From Lysobacter enzymogenes (lineage in GTDB: Bacteria > Pseudomonadota > Gammaproteobacteria > Xanthomonadales > Xanthomonadaceae), in the NCBI RefSeq assembly GCF_017355525.1, contig NZ_CP067395.1, positions 4,433,001-4,497,000 on the forward strand: a stretch of 64,000 nucleotides of DNA, given 5' to 3'. Both the position numbers and the translations under genes were made by a program. Positions 7,722-15,998 of this stretch are shown here, one piece after another; position 1 is the stretch's first letter; each line of letters starts with the position of its first letter. The notes under the pieces are model-generated. The model saw only the letters and a list, made by a program, of their open reading frames with translations. It was not told the DNA's origin and made no database searches.

Positions 7722-9002
7722 TCAGTCGTCCGAATCCGCCGGCGCATCGCCGGCGCCGCCGAGAATGATGCGGGCGTGGCGTTGGTAGGTGTAGTACGCC
7801 CACGACCAGTTCAGCAGCACCAGCAGGCGGTTGCGGAAGCCGATCAGGAAGAACACGTGCGCGGCCAGCCAGAACGACCACGCCAGCACGCCGGAGAAGT
7901 GCAGTCCGCGTAGGTCGACCACCGCGGCGCGGCGGCCGATGGTGGCGAGGTTGCCGAAGTCGACGTAGCGGAACGGCGCCGGCGCGGCTTGGCCGAGCAC
8001 GCGCGCGCGGATGCTGCGGGCGACGTGGCTGCCCATCTGCTTGGCCGCCGGCGCCACGCCGGGCACCGGCTTGCCGTCGGCTTGCTGCAGGCTGGCCAGG
8101 TCGCCGGCGACGAAGATCTCCGGATGGCCGGGCACGCTGAGGTCGGGCAGCACCTGCACGCGGCCGGCGCGGTCGCGCGGCGCGTCGAGCAGCGCGCCGA
8201 GCGGCGATGCGGCGACGCCGGCCGCCCACAGCACCGTGCGCGCCGGAACGAACTCGGCGCCGAGGGTGTAGCCGTTCGCGTCGATCGCGCCGACCGGCGT
8301 GCCGGTGGAAACTTCCACGCCGAGCCGTTGCAGTTGCGCGCGGGCCTTCTCCGACAGCGATTCGGGAAAGCTCGCCAGCACCCGCGGGCCGGCTTCGATC
8401 AGGCGCACCCGCGCCTTGGCCGGGTCGATGCGGCGGAACTCGCGGCGCAGGGTCTTGCGCGCGATCTCGGCCAGGGTGCCGGCCATCTCCACGCCGGTCG
8501 GGCCGCCGCCGACGACGGCGAAATGCAGCCACGCGTCGCGTTCTTCCTCGGTCTGCGCGGCTTCGGCGCGTTCGAACGCGAGCAGCACGCGGCGGCGGAT
8601 GTGCAGGGCGTCGTCGAGCGTCTTCAGGCCCGGCGCGTGCGCCGACCATTCGTCGTGGCCGAAATAGGCGTGGGTGGCGCCGCTGGCGAGCAGCAGGAAG
8701 TCGTAGCCGATGGCGTCGCCGTCGGCCAGCGTCACCTGGCGCGCGGCGGCGTCGATGCCGGTCACCTCGCCCAGGCGCACTTCGACGTTGGCCTGCTTGC
8801 GCAGGATGTGGCGCAGCGGCGCGGCGATGTCCGGCGACGACAGGCCGGCGGTGGCGACCTGGTACAGCAGCGGTTGGAACAGATGGTGGTTGCGGCGGTC
8901 GATCAGGGTGATGCGCACCGGCGCCGAGGCCAGTGCGCGCGTCGCCCACAGTCCGCCGAACCCGCCGCCGACGATGACGACGTGCTTGCGCGGTTCGGAC
9001 AT
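7722..9002 (-). CDS. ndh: Type II NADH:quinone oxidoreductase (NDH-2)
   Basis: A 426-residue flavoprotein that oxidises NADH and reduces quinone at the inner membrane without pumping protons. The FAD dinucleotide fold is at the very N-terminus (HVVIVGGGFGGLWATRAL). A second GxGxxG-type motif (AVVGGGPTGVEMAGTL) binds NADH near the middle, and VFVAGDLAS is the second FAD contact. The C-terminal segment (LVLLNWSWAYYTYQRHARII) is the amphipathic, membrane-associating region of the family. It begins 10 bp after tal on the same strand, so the two are probably cotranscribed. Confidence 0.93.
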   Translation of the reverse strand: MSEPRKHVVIVGGGFGGLWATRALASAPVRITLIDRRNHHLFQPLLYQVATAGLSSPDIAAPLRHILRKQANVEVRLGEVTGIDAAARQVTLADGDAIGYDFLLLASGATHAYFGHDEWSAHAPGLKTLDDALHIRRRVLLAFERAEAAQTEEERDAWLHFAVVGGGPTGVEMAGTLAEIARKTLRREFRRIDPAKARVRLIEAGPRVLASFPESLSEKARAQLQRLGVEVSTGTPVGAIDANGYTLGAEFVPARTVLWAAGVAASPLGALLDAPRDRAGRVQVLPDLSVPGHPEIFVAGDLASLQQADGKPVPGVAPAAKQMGSHVARSIRARVLGQAAPAPFRYVDFGNLATIGRRAAVVDLRGLHFSGVLAWSFWLAAHVFFLIGFRNRLLVLLNWSWAYYTYQRHARIILGGAGDAPADSDD

Positions 9003-9012
9003 GGCGGCGTCC

Positions 9013-9966
9013 TCACCCGTTCAAGCGTTGGGCGAGCAGCGCTTCGAGCTTGCGCTGGTCGGCGGCGAAGCGGCGGATGCCGTCGCCGAGCTTGTCGGTC
9101 GCCATCGCGTCTTCGTTGTGCTGCCAGCGGAACGCGATCTCGCTCAGGCGCTCGCCCGGCGCGGCGCGTTCGCCGCTGTCGTTCAACGCGCGCGGCACTT
9201 CGCCGTCGCTGGCCTGCAGCTCGCCGAGCAGTTCCGGCGAGATGGTCAGGCGGTCGCAGCCGGCCAGCGCCAGCACCTGGCCGACGTTGCGGAAGCTCGC
9301 GCCCATGACTACGGTGTCGTAGCCGTGGCGCTTGTAGTAGTTCCAGATCGCGGTGACCGACTGCACGCCCGGGTCGTCCTGCGGCGTGGCCGGCTTGGCG
9401 GCGCCGTTGGCGAGGTGCCAGTCGAGGATGCGGCCGACGAACGGCGAGATCAGGTACACGCCGGCCTCGGCGCAGGCGACCGCCTGGGCGAACGAGAACA
9501 GCAGGGTCAGGTTGCAGTGGATGCCTTCCTTCTCCAGTTGCTCGGCGGCGCGGATGCCTTCCCAGGTCGAGGCGATCTTGATCAGCAGGCGGTCGCGGCC
9601 GATGCCGGCGCGGTCGTACAGCTCGACGATGCGGCGCGCCTGGTCGAGGGTGGCCTGGGTGTCGAAGCTCAGCCGCGCGTCGACTTCGGTGGAGACGCGG
9701 CCGGGGATCAGCTTGAGGATCTCGCCGCCGATGGCCACCGCCAGACGCAGGCCGGCGTCGCCGACGCGCGCCTGCGCGTCGCCGCCCTGCGCCTGGGCCA
9801 GGGCCGCTTCGATCAGCGGCGCGTACGCGGGCAGGCCGGCGGCCTTGAGCAGCAGCGAGGGATTGGTGGTGGCGTCGAGCGGACGGAAGCGGGCGATGGC
9901 TTCGATGTCGCCGGTGTCGGCGACCACGGCGGAGAGTTGGCGCAGTTGTTCGAGTCGGTTGCTCAT
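9013..9966 (-). CDS. tal: Transaldolase
   Basis: 317 residues, the normal length of TalB-type transaldolase. The enzyme moves a dihydroxyacetone unit between sugar phosphates in the non-oxidative pentose phosphate pathway. Family marks are [14 protein letters not shown] at the start, the Schiff-base lysine in [15 protein letters not shown], then [19 protein letters not shown] and the phosphate-site segment [13 protein letters not shown]. It is the first gene of a tal-ndh pair. Confidence 0.96.
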   Translation of the reverse strand: MSNRLEQLRQLSAVVADTGDIEAIARFRPLDATTNPSLLLKAAGLPAYAPLIEAALAQAQGGDAQARVGDAGLRLAVAIGGEILKLIPGRVSTEVDARLSFDTQATLDQARRIVELYDRAGIGRDRLLIKIASTWEGIRAAEQLEKEGIHCNLTLLFSFAQAVACAEAGVYLISPFVGRILDWHLANGAAKPATPQDDPGVQSVTAIWNYYKRHGYDTVVMGASFRNVGQVLALAGCDRLTISPELLGELQASDGEVPRALNDSGERAAPGERLSEIAFRWQHNEDAMATDKLGDGIRRFAADQRKLEALLAQRLNG

Positions 9967-10153
9967 GGGGGCTTCGTATCGGTCGTTGGTCTCGCGGCCA
10001 TTTTCGCCTATCGCGGTTAGTCCGTCATGAAGCCGGCGCTATCTTCTGCCGCTCGGCGCGGCGCGGGGCGGCGGGGCCGGCGGCTGCGTCGGGGCCGCGC
10101 GTTGCGTTAGGCTGGCGCGAACCGGCCGCGCCGCGGCCCTGGAGTTGCCGATC

Positions 10154-10996
10154 ATGGCCGTAGCCACGGAAGAAAAGCGCATCGCCCTGCTGATCGACGC
10201 CGACAACGCGCCGGCGGCGAAAATCGAGGTGATCCTGGCCGAAGTCGCCCGCTACGGCGCGGCCAACGTGCGCCGCGCCTACGGCAACTGGAAAAGCCCG
10301 AACCTGAAAAGCTGGGAGGCGGTGCTGCACGAGTACGCGATCCGCCCGATCCAGCAATTCGCCTACTCCAAGGGCAAGAACGCCTCGGACATGGCGATGG
10401 TCATCGACGCGATGGACCTGCTGTACGCGCGCAACCTCGACGCGTTCGCGATCGTCTCCAGCGACGCCGACTTCACCCCGCTGGTGATGCGGCTGCTGAC
10501 CGACGGGGTCAAGGTGTATGGCTTCGGCGAAAAGAAGACGCCCGAGCCGTTCGTCAACGCCTGCTCGAAGTTCACCTACGTCGAAGGCCTGGGCCAGCCG
10601 GCGGCCGAGGTGCAGGCCGACGAGACCGTGGCCACGGTGGCGCCGCGCAGCGCCCAGGACCTGCGCAGCGACACCCGGCTGGTTCGCATGCTGCGGCGCG
10701 CGGTCGACGCGACCAGCGGCGACGACGGCTGGTCGCACCTGGGCGCGGTCGGGCATCAGGTCGCCAATCAGGCGTCGTTCGATTCGCGCAATTACGGCTA
10801 TCGCAAGCTCAGCGATCTGATCGAGGCGGCGGGCTTGTTCGAAACCCGGCGCGACAATCAGATCGTGTGGGTGCGCGACAGGCCCAAGGGCAAGGCGGGC
10901 AAGGAGCCGGCGAAGGAAGCGGTCAAGGAGCCGGGGAAAGAACCGGACAAGGGCGGCGCGGGCAAGCCCAAGGTCAAAGGCAAGACGAAGGGGTGA
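10154..10996 (+). CDS. NYN-domain (LabA/PIN-like) putative RNase with C-terminal OST-HTH-like domain
   Basis: 280 residues from the ATG at 10154, chosen over an upstream in-frame TTG because GGAG lies 9 bp before it. The N-terminal NYN domain shows acidic metal-site residues (ALLIDADNAP, GKNASDMAMVIDAMDLLY, AIVSSDADFTPLV). A second region, from about residue 170 (RLVRMLRRAVDATSGDDGW to the LIEAAGLFE/VWVRDRP segment), matches an OST-HTH/LOTUS-type RNA-binding module. The tail is a Lys/Gly/Pro-rich, probably disordered extension. NYN proteins are usually nucleases of RNA; the target is unknown. A cluster of intergenic repeats follows. Confidence 0.88.
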   Translation: MAVATEEKRIALLIDADNAPAAKIEVILAEVARYGAANVRRAYGNWKSPNLKSWEAVLHEYAIRPIQQFAYSKGKNASDMAMVIDAMDLLYARNLDAFAIVSSDADFTPLVMRLLTDGVKVYGFGEKKTPEPFVNACSKFTYVEGLGQPAAEVQADETVATVAPRSAQDLRSDTRLVRMLRRAVDATSGDDGWSHLGAVGHQVANQASFDSRNYGYRKLSDLIEAAGLFETRRDNQIVWVRDRPKGKAGKEPAKEAVKEPGKEPDKGGAGKPKVKGKTKG

Positions 10997-11044
10997 GCGC
11001 GTATCGACGCAACCGCGGCGGAGGTTTCGTCGTGGTTGCGGGTT

Positions 11045-11186
11045 CGCGGTCGCAGCTTGCGCAGCTCCTACAGTCCGAAACGGGGCGACACGAAGCCGCT
11101 GTAGGAGCGACGCGAGTCGCGACCGCGACACCGCGCTTGCGACGCGAACGGCTATCCCGCAGTCGCGACTCGCGTCGCTCCTACAG
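11045..11186. repeat. REP-like repeat cluster, three units
   Basis: Three copies of the TGTAGGAGCG family: inverted at 11045-11073, direct at 11100-11130, inverted at 11159-11186. The middle and last units carry the variant stem GCGAC/GTCGC in place of GCGGC/GCCGC, a compensated change that keeps the hairpin. The cluster ends 14 bp from the priA stop codon, between convergent genes. Confidence 0.9.
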
Positions 11187-11200
11187 GGGGCGATCGCGGC

Positions 11201-13453
11201 TCAGTACAGATCGGCGGGATCCACATCCAGCGACCAGCGCACCTTGCGCGCTTCCGGCGCGGCGTAGATCGCCGGCAACGCGGCGTCGAGCGCGGCGTGC
11301 AGGACGCGCCGCTCCGGCGCCGACAGGATCAGCTGCGCGCGCAGGTAGCCGGCGCGGCGCGGCATCGGCGCCGGCACCGGGCCGTTGATTTCCAGCGCGC
11401 TGCGCTCGCTGCCGTCGTGGCGCGCGCGCTGCGCGGCGGCCTGTTGCAGCTCGCGCCGCGCCGTCGCCAGGAACGCGTTGGCCGCTTCCACCTGCTGCGC
11501 TTCGGCGCGGATCAGCGCCATGTGCGCGAACGGCGGGAAGCCGGCGGCTTCGCGCTGGGCCAGTTCGACCTCGGCGAACGCGTGGTAGCCGCCGGACAGC
11601 AGGGTGATCAGCAGTTCGTGTTCGGGGTGATGGGTTTGCAGCAGCACTTCGCCGGGCTTTTCGGCGCGGCCGGCGCGGCCGGCGACCTGGATCAGCAACT
11701 GCGCGAGCTTTTCGCGCGCGCGGAAGTCGGCGCTGAACAAGCCTTCGTCGATGCCGACCACCGCGACCAGGGTCAGGTTGGCCAGATCGTGGCCCTTGGC
11801 GAGCATCTGGGTGCCGACCAGCACGCCCGGCGCGGTGCCGAACTCGCTCAGCAGTTTTTCCAGCGCGTCGCGCTTCTGGGTGGTGCCGCGGTCGATGCGC
11901 AACACCGGGAAATCGTCTAAGCGCGCGGCCAGCGACTCCTCGATGCGCTCGGTGCCGGCGCCCTGCGATTGCAGGGCCAGGCCGCCGCAATCGGGGCAGG
12001 CGTCGGGGGCGGGGCGGCGGGTGCCGCAGTGGTGGCATTGCAGGCGCCGGCCGCCGCCGTGCACGGTCATCGGGGTCGGCTTGAGCGGGGTGCTGCAACG
12101 CGGGCAGTGCGCGGTCCAGCCGCAGTCGTGGCACAGCAGCACCGGGGCGTAGCCGCGCCGGTTCTTGAACACCAGCGCCTGGCCGCCGGCGCGCAGTTCG
12201 CCGTGCAGGCGTTCCAGCAGTTCCGGCGACAGGCCCGCCTGCAGCGGTCGCTTGCGCACGTCGAGCACGCGCACCCGCGGCGGCTGCGCTTGTCCCGCGC
12301 GGCGCAGCAGGCGCAGGTGGCCGTAGCGGCCGGCCTGGGCGTTGCGCAGCGATTCCAGCGACGGCGTGGCGCTGCCGAGCAGCACCGGCACGTCCAGCGC
12401 CTTGGCCCGGACCAGGGCGAAGTCGCGGGCGTGGTAGCGGATGCCGTCGAGCTGCTTGAAGCTGCCGTCGTGTTCTTCGTCGATGACGATCAGGCCGGGT
12501 TCGAGCATCGGCAGGAACACCGCCGAACGCGTGCCGACCGCGACCCGCGCTTCGCCGCGCGCGAACGCGGCCCAGGTGCGCGCGCGTTCGCCGTCGGCCA
12601 GGCCGGAGTGCAGCGCGTGCACCGGCACGCCGAGACGGGCGCGAAAGCGCGCCAGGGTCTGCGGGGTCAGGCCGATTTCCGGCACCAGCACCAGCGCCTG
12701 CTTGCCGCGCGCCAGGCAGTCGGCGATCGCGCGCAGGTAGACCTCGGTCTTGCCGCTGCCGGTGACGCCGTCGAGCAGGAACGGGGTGAAGCCGGGCGCG
12801 GCCAGGATCGCGTCGACCGCGGCCTGTTGTTCGTCGTTGAGCGGCGGCCCGGGTTGCGGGGTCGGCGCGTGCGCGACCGCCGGCACCGCCGCGCGCTCGG
12901 CGTGGCCGCGCTTGGCCAGCGCGCGCGCGGCGCTGCGCCAGTCGTCGAGCAGGTCGTCGAGGCGGTCTTCGTCGAGTTCGTGGTGCTGGTCGAGCAGGTC
13001 GGCCAGCCGCCGCGGCTTGCCGGCGCGCAGGCCGGGACGCGCGGTGGCGCCGGCTTCGGTGAGGCGCCAGGCCCAGGCGTGGGTGTCCGGCAGCGGCTCG
13101 CCGTGGCGCAGCGGGCCGGGCAGGGCGGTGGCCAGGACCTCGCCGAGCGGGGCGTGGGTGTAGCGCGCCAGCCAGCGCAGCGACTCCAGCAGTTCGCCGT
13201 GCAGCAGCGGCTCGGGGTCGAGCCGGGCGGCGACCTGCTTGAGCGCGGCCGGGTCGGTGCCGGGCTCGGGCGCGCCGACCTCGGCGACCCAGCCGACCAG
13301 TTCGCGCCGCCCGAACGGCACCCTCACGCGCGCGCCGACCGGGTCGCCGGCGTCGTCGCCGGCGGGCGGAAGGTAATCGAACAGGCGCGGCAGCGGCACC
13401 GGCAGGGCGATGCGCCAGACCCCGGCGGGCGGAAAAAACGAAGCCTCGGACAT
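11201..13453 (-). CDS. priA: Primosomal protein N', replication-restart helicase PriA
   Basis: A 750-residue superfamily 2 DNA helicase that recognises stalled forks and reloads the replicative helicase. Walker A is GVTGSGKTEVYL and Walker B is VIDEEHDGSFKQ. The zinc-binding region holds paired cysteines (CHDCGWTAHCPRC, then CHHCGTRR and CPDCGG), and later helicase motifs include GTQMLAKGHD and QVAGRAGR. The N-terminal 3'-DNA-binding domain begins IALPVPLPRLFDYLPP. The length is normal (about 730). It is monocistronic, with REP repeats directly downstream. Confidence 0.97.
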   Translation of the reverse strand: MSEASFFPPAGVWRIALPVPLPRLFDYLPPAGDDAGDPVGARVRVPFGRRELVGWVAEVGAPEPGTDPAALKQVAARLDPEPLLHGELLESLRWLARYTHAPLGEVLATALPGPLRHGEPLPDTHAWAWRLTEAGATARPGLRAGKPRRLADLLDQHHELDEDRLDDLLDDWRSAARALAKRGHAERAAVPAVAHAPTPQPGPPLNDEQQAAVDAILAAPGFTPFLLDGVTGSGKTEVYLRAIADCLARGKQALVLVPEIGLTPQTLARFRARLGVPVHALHSGLADGERARTWAAFARGEARVAVGTRSAVFLPMLEPGLIVIDEEHDGSFKQLDGIRYHARDFALVRAKALDVPVLLGSATPSLESLRNAQAGRYGHLRLLRRAGQAQPPRVRVLDVRKRPLQAGLSPELLERLHGELRAGGQALVFKNRRGYAPVLLCHDCGWTAHCPRCSTPLKPTPMTVHGGGRRLQCHHCGTRRPAPDACPDCGGLALQSQGAGTERIEESLAARLDDFPVLRIDRGTTQKRDALEKLLSEFGTAPGVLVGTQMLAKGHDLANLTLVAVVGIDEGLFSADFRAREKLAQLLIQVAGRAGRAEKPGEVLLQTHHPEHELLITLLSGGYHAFAEVELAQREAAGFPPFAHMALIRAEAQQVEAANAFLATARRELQQAAAQRARHDGSERSALEINGPVPAPMPRRAGYLRAQLILSAPERRVLHAALDAALPAIYAAPEARKVRWSLDVDPADLY

Positions 13454-13907
13454 GGCGCCAGTCTAGCGAGCGCGACGGCCGCGGCGGCAGCCGCGCAGTT
13501 GCGGGCCATAGCTGCCGCCGGCCCGACAAAGCCCGCGCAAGTGGCTGGCATCCAAGGGAAAATCCCCTTATCCACACGGGCTGTGGATAAATCTGTGCAT
13601 GGTGTGTCGGCAGCACTGCGCGAGGGCGTTGAATCAAGCCCTCGGGTTAGGTTGGTGAAAAAATCGCCAATCCGTCTATTTTCTTCATAATCATGCACTT
13701 AGCCGTGAAACATCGCTGTAATGCGGGGTTTTGGTTCCGTGAAAGAGCGACACATGACGGTTCGATTACTGCTGTGCACAACCGGATTTTTGCGCAAACC
13801 GCGTTCCGCCTCGCGCAAACGCGGTTTGGCGGTTTGTCAAGCGGTTTTGCGGCGGCCCGGCGCCGCTCCGGCCTCGCTATGATGCGGCGTATGGTGAAGT
13901 CGTCCCG
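13454..13907. other. Intergenic region upstream of sigma-like membrane protein gene
   Basis: 454 bp between the divergent priA and the next gene, noticeably more AT-rich than its surroundings (for example 13655-13700). It holds an inverted pair of DnaA boxes at 13568-13590 and a TATGAT -10-like hexamer at 13878-13883, 25 bp before the next start. The open frames across it have no gene-like features. Confidence 0.5.
13568..13590. promoter_or_regulatory. Inverted pair of consensus DnaA boxes
   Basis: TTATCCACA and TGTGGATAA, each a perfect match to the DnaA-box consensus TTATNCACA, face each other across CGGGC. They lie 115 bp upstream of the priA start and about 320 bp upstream of the next gene. 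A weaker box-like TGTGCACAA occurs near 13775. Genes typical of oriC (dnaA, dnaN, gidA) are absent, so transcriptional control by DnaA or a titration site is more likely than an origin. Confidence 0.6.
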
Positions 13908-14909
13908 ATGAGTTCCGCAGCCCCCGCCCCCGGTTCTTCCGCCCCCCGTTCCACTGCCTCGACCGCCCCCGCCGCACTGTCGGCGTTCCTGCGCGGCGTC
14001 GAGCGGCGCGGCGCGGTCCTGGCCGAGTTGCAGGCCGGCGATGCCGGCGCCGGCGACGCCGCGCTGGTCGCGGCGATGGCCGGGTTCCGCGCGCTCGCCG
14101 CGGACACCTCGCTCAACGAATGGCCGGCGCGGTTCTGGGCGCTGCTGCTGACCCAGCCCGGCCTGCGCCAGCGCACCCCGGTCGCGATCCCGCTCGACGC
14201 CACCGACCGGCTCGGCGAACTCGGCAGCGGCCCGCGCGCGGCCCTGCTGCTGCGGCTGGCCGCCGGCCTCGGCGAGACCGAGGCCGCGGCGGTGCTGCAC
14301 GTGGCCCCGGCGACCTACCGGCTGGCCCTGCAGCGGGCGCTGCCGCGCCACGCCGACGGCCGCGCCGACCCGCAGGCTTGGCAGCAATTGCGCGAACAGG
14401 TGCACCGCCGGATCAAGACCTTGCCGCCGCAGCGGCTGGAGCGGCTGGCGCAGGCGCGCGAGCGGGCCCTGCAGGGCGCGGCGCCGACGGCTTCGGGCAG
14501 CGCCGCTAAAGCCGCGGCGGCGCCGCGGCCGCGCTGGCTGATGCCGCTGCTGTGGTCGTTGCTGGCGCTGTGCGCGCTGGCGTTCGCGGCGACCTTTTGG
14601 TCGCCGGCCGGCCTGCTCGGCGACGGCCCCGACGGCGTGACGGTGGCGCCGCTGCCCGAAGGCAGCGGCCCGTCCGCGCGCTACAGCCGCGAGGCCGGGC
14701 TGATCGCCGACGGCGATTTCGCCCTGATCGCCGACCCGCCGGGCGAAACCGCCGCGGCCGACATCGACTTCCACAGCTGGCTGGCCGCGCGCGACGCCGG
14801 CGCGATTCCCGCCACCGCCGCCGCGCCGGCGGCCGAACCGACGCCCGCCGCGCCCGCGCCGGGCAGCGAACGCCCGGGCCTGGAAACCGACACGCAGGAG
14901 GGCGAATGA
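13908..14909 (+). CDS. Membrane protein with sigma-70 region 4-like segment
   Basis: 333 residues. The first part of about 200 residues should be cytoplasmic and contains a helix-turn-helix-like stretch (GSGPRAALLLRLAAGLGETE, AAAVLHVAPATYRLALQRAL) resembling region 4 of sigma factors. One transmembrane helix lies near residues 208-230 (WLMPLLWSLLALCALAFAAT). About 100 low-complexity Ala/Pro/acidic residues follow, presumably periplasmic. Its stop overlaps the start of the DUF3106 gene by 4 bp (ATGA). Neither region 2 nor an anti-sigma motif is visible. Function is not known; a membrane-tethered regulator is a hypothesis. Confidence 0.72.
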   Translation: MSSAAPAPGSSAPRSTASTAPAALSAFLRGVERRGAVLAELQAGDAGAGDAALVAAMAGFRALAADTSLNEWPARFWALLLTQPGLRQRTPVAIPLDATDRLGELGSGPRAALLLRLAAGLGETEAAAVLHVAPATYRLALQRALPRHADGRADPQAWQQLREQVHRRIKTLPPQRLERLAQARERALQGAAPTASGSAAKAAAAPRPRWLMPLLWSLLALCALAFAATFWSPAGLLGDGPDGVTVAPLPEGSGPSARYSREAGLIADGDFALIADPPGETAAADIDFHSWLAARDAGAIPATAAAPAAEPTPAAPAPGSERPGLETDTQEGE

Positions 14910-15550
14910 ACCGCCACTTCGTCCGCGCCCTCAACCCTGCCTTTGCCGTCGCGCTGGCGCTGGCGGCATCGGCGCCGGCGCGCGCGCTGCCGCCGGAACT
15001 CGAGCGCAGCCTGCCGAACCTGCCGGCGCCGGTGCGCGCGCGGATCGAAGCCAACGGCCAGCGCTGGGACGGCTGGAACCAAGCGCAGCGCCACGACTTC
15101 GCCCAGCGCGCGGCGCAGTGGAACCAGCTCGGCGCGGCCGAACGCGGCGCGCGCCGCGAGCGCTACCTCGCCTGGCAGGCCCTGAGCCCCGAAGAACGCA
15201 CGCAGACGCAAGCCGCCGCCGCGCGTTTCGCCGCGCTGCCGGCGGAGCAGCAGCAGGCGCTGCGCGCCCAGTTCGACGCGCTCGACCGCAGCGAACGCCG
15301 CGGCTGGCTGCTCGGCCCGGCGCTCGGCGCCGACTACCCGGCGCTGCAGCCGCTGTTGGCGCAGCTGCCGGCGCAGCAACATGCGGCGATGCTGGCCGCG
15401 CTGCGCGGCCTGACCGCGCCGCAGCGCAAGGATCTCGCGGTGCTGGTGCAGCGCACCCCGCCGCAGGACCGCGAACGCCTGCGCGCCGGCTTGCTGGCGA
15501 CGCCGGCGGCGCAGCGCGGCGCCTGGCTGCACGACGCGCTGGCGCGCTAG
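14906..15550 (+). CDS. DUF3106-family periplasmic protein
   Basis: 214 residues from an ATG that overlaps the preceding stop codon (ATGA), so the two are translationally coupled. The signal peptide ends ASAPARA|LPPEL. The mature protein repeats Trp- and Arg-rich helical units of the DUF3106 type (RYLAWQALSPEERTQTQAAA, RFAALPAEQQQALRAQFDAL), a pattern also seen in LTXXQ/Spy-like proteins. A periplasmic sensor or chaperone role beside the membrane protein upstream is inferred from context only. Confidence 0.75.
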   Translation: MNRHFVRALNPAFAVALALAASAPARALPPELERSLPNLPAPVRARIEANGQRWDGWNQAQRHDFAQRAAQWNQLGAAERGARRERYLAWQALSPEERTQTQAAAARFAALPAEQQQALRAQFDALDRSERRGWLLGPALGADYPALQPLLAQLPAQQHAAMLAALRGLTAPQRKDLAVLVQRTPPQDRERLRAGLLATPAAQRGAWLHDALAR

Positions 15551-15570
15551 CGCAACCTGCCGAAGCCCCC

Positions 15571-15598
15571 TGTAGGAGCGGCGCGAGCCGCGACCGCG
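15571..15598. repeat. REP-like repeat, single unit
   Basis: One direct copy of the TGTAGGAGCGGCGCGAGCC family lies 20 bp after the DUF3106 stop. A degenerate second half (GCCAGCCGCGACTCAGCGCG, 15661-15680) may be the remnant of an inverted partner, and it runs into the 3' end of the DUF4286 gene. Confidence 0.85.
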
Positions 15599-15672
15599 CC
15601 AATCGGCTACGGCGAACGCACCGCTGCAAGCGAAAAATCACACACCGCGACAAGCGCGCGGCCAGCCGCGAC

Positions 15673-15993
15673 TCAGCGCGACAACACCCGCATCACCCGC
15701 CGCGTCGCCGCGAACCGCCCGCCGAACCGCGCCATCCCATCGCCGCGCATCCGCGGCGCATGCTCGCGCAGGTACGTCTCCAGCGCTTCCTCGTCGCGCA
15801 GGCGGTAGCGCACGCATAGCGCGATCCGCCCCGGCGCGGGCGACGGCTCGCTGACTTCGTGCAGGTCCGCGCCGAGGAACCCCGGCAAGGCGCAGATCTC
15901 GGCGATATGCGCGCGCAGCCAGGCCAGGAAATCCGCGCGGACTTCGGCATCGACATCCAGACTGACTTCGTAAATCGTCGCGCCCGCGTCCAT
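15673..15993 (-). CDS. DUF4286 family protein
   Basis: 106 residues from the ATG at 15993. The sequence follows the family pattern: ATIYEVSLDVDAEVRADFLA, WLRAHIAEICALPGFLGADL, APGRIALCVRYRLRDEEALE, then YLREHAPRMRGDG and FGGRFAATRRVMRVL. The fold is ferredoxin-like, resembling the antibiotic-biosynthesis-monooxygenase superfamily, but no catalytic residues can be assigned. It starts 5 bp after the stop of the DUF3667 gene on the same strand, so it is probably cotranscribed with it. Confidence 0.8.
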   Translation of the reverse strand: MDAGATIYEVSLDVDAEVRADFLAWLRAHIAEICALPGFLGADLHEVSEPSPAPGRIALCVRYRLRDEEALETYLREHAPRMRGDGMARFGGRFAATRRVMRVLSR

Positions 15994-15998
15994 GCCGC

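Noticed and set aside
13568..13590. DnaA-box palindrome as the chromosomal origin
   Set aside because: Only two strong boxes, no dnaA, dnaN, rpmH or gidA nearby, and no extended AT-rich unwinding element.
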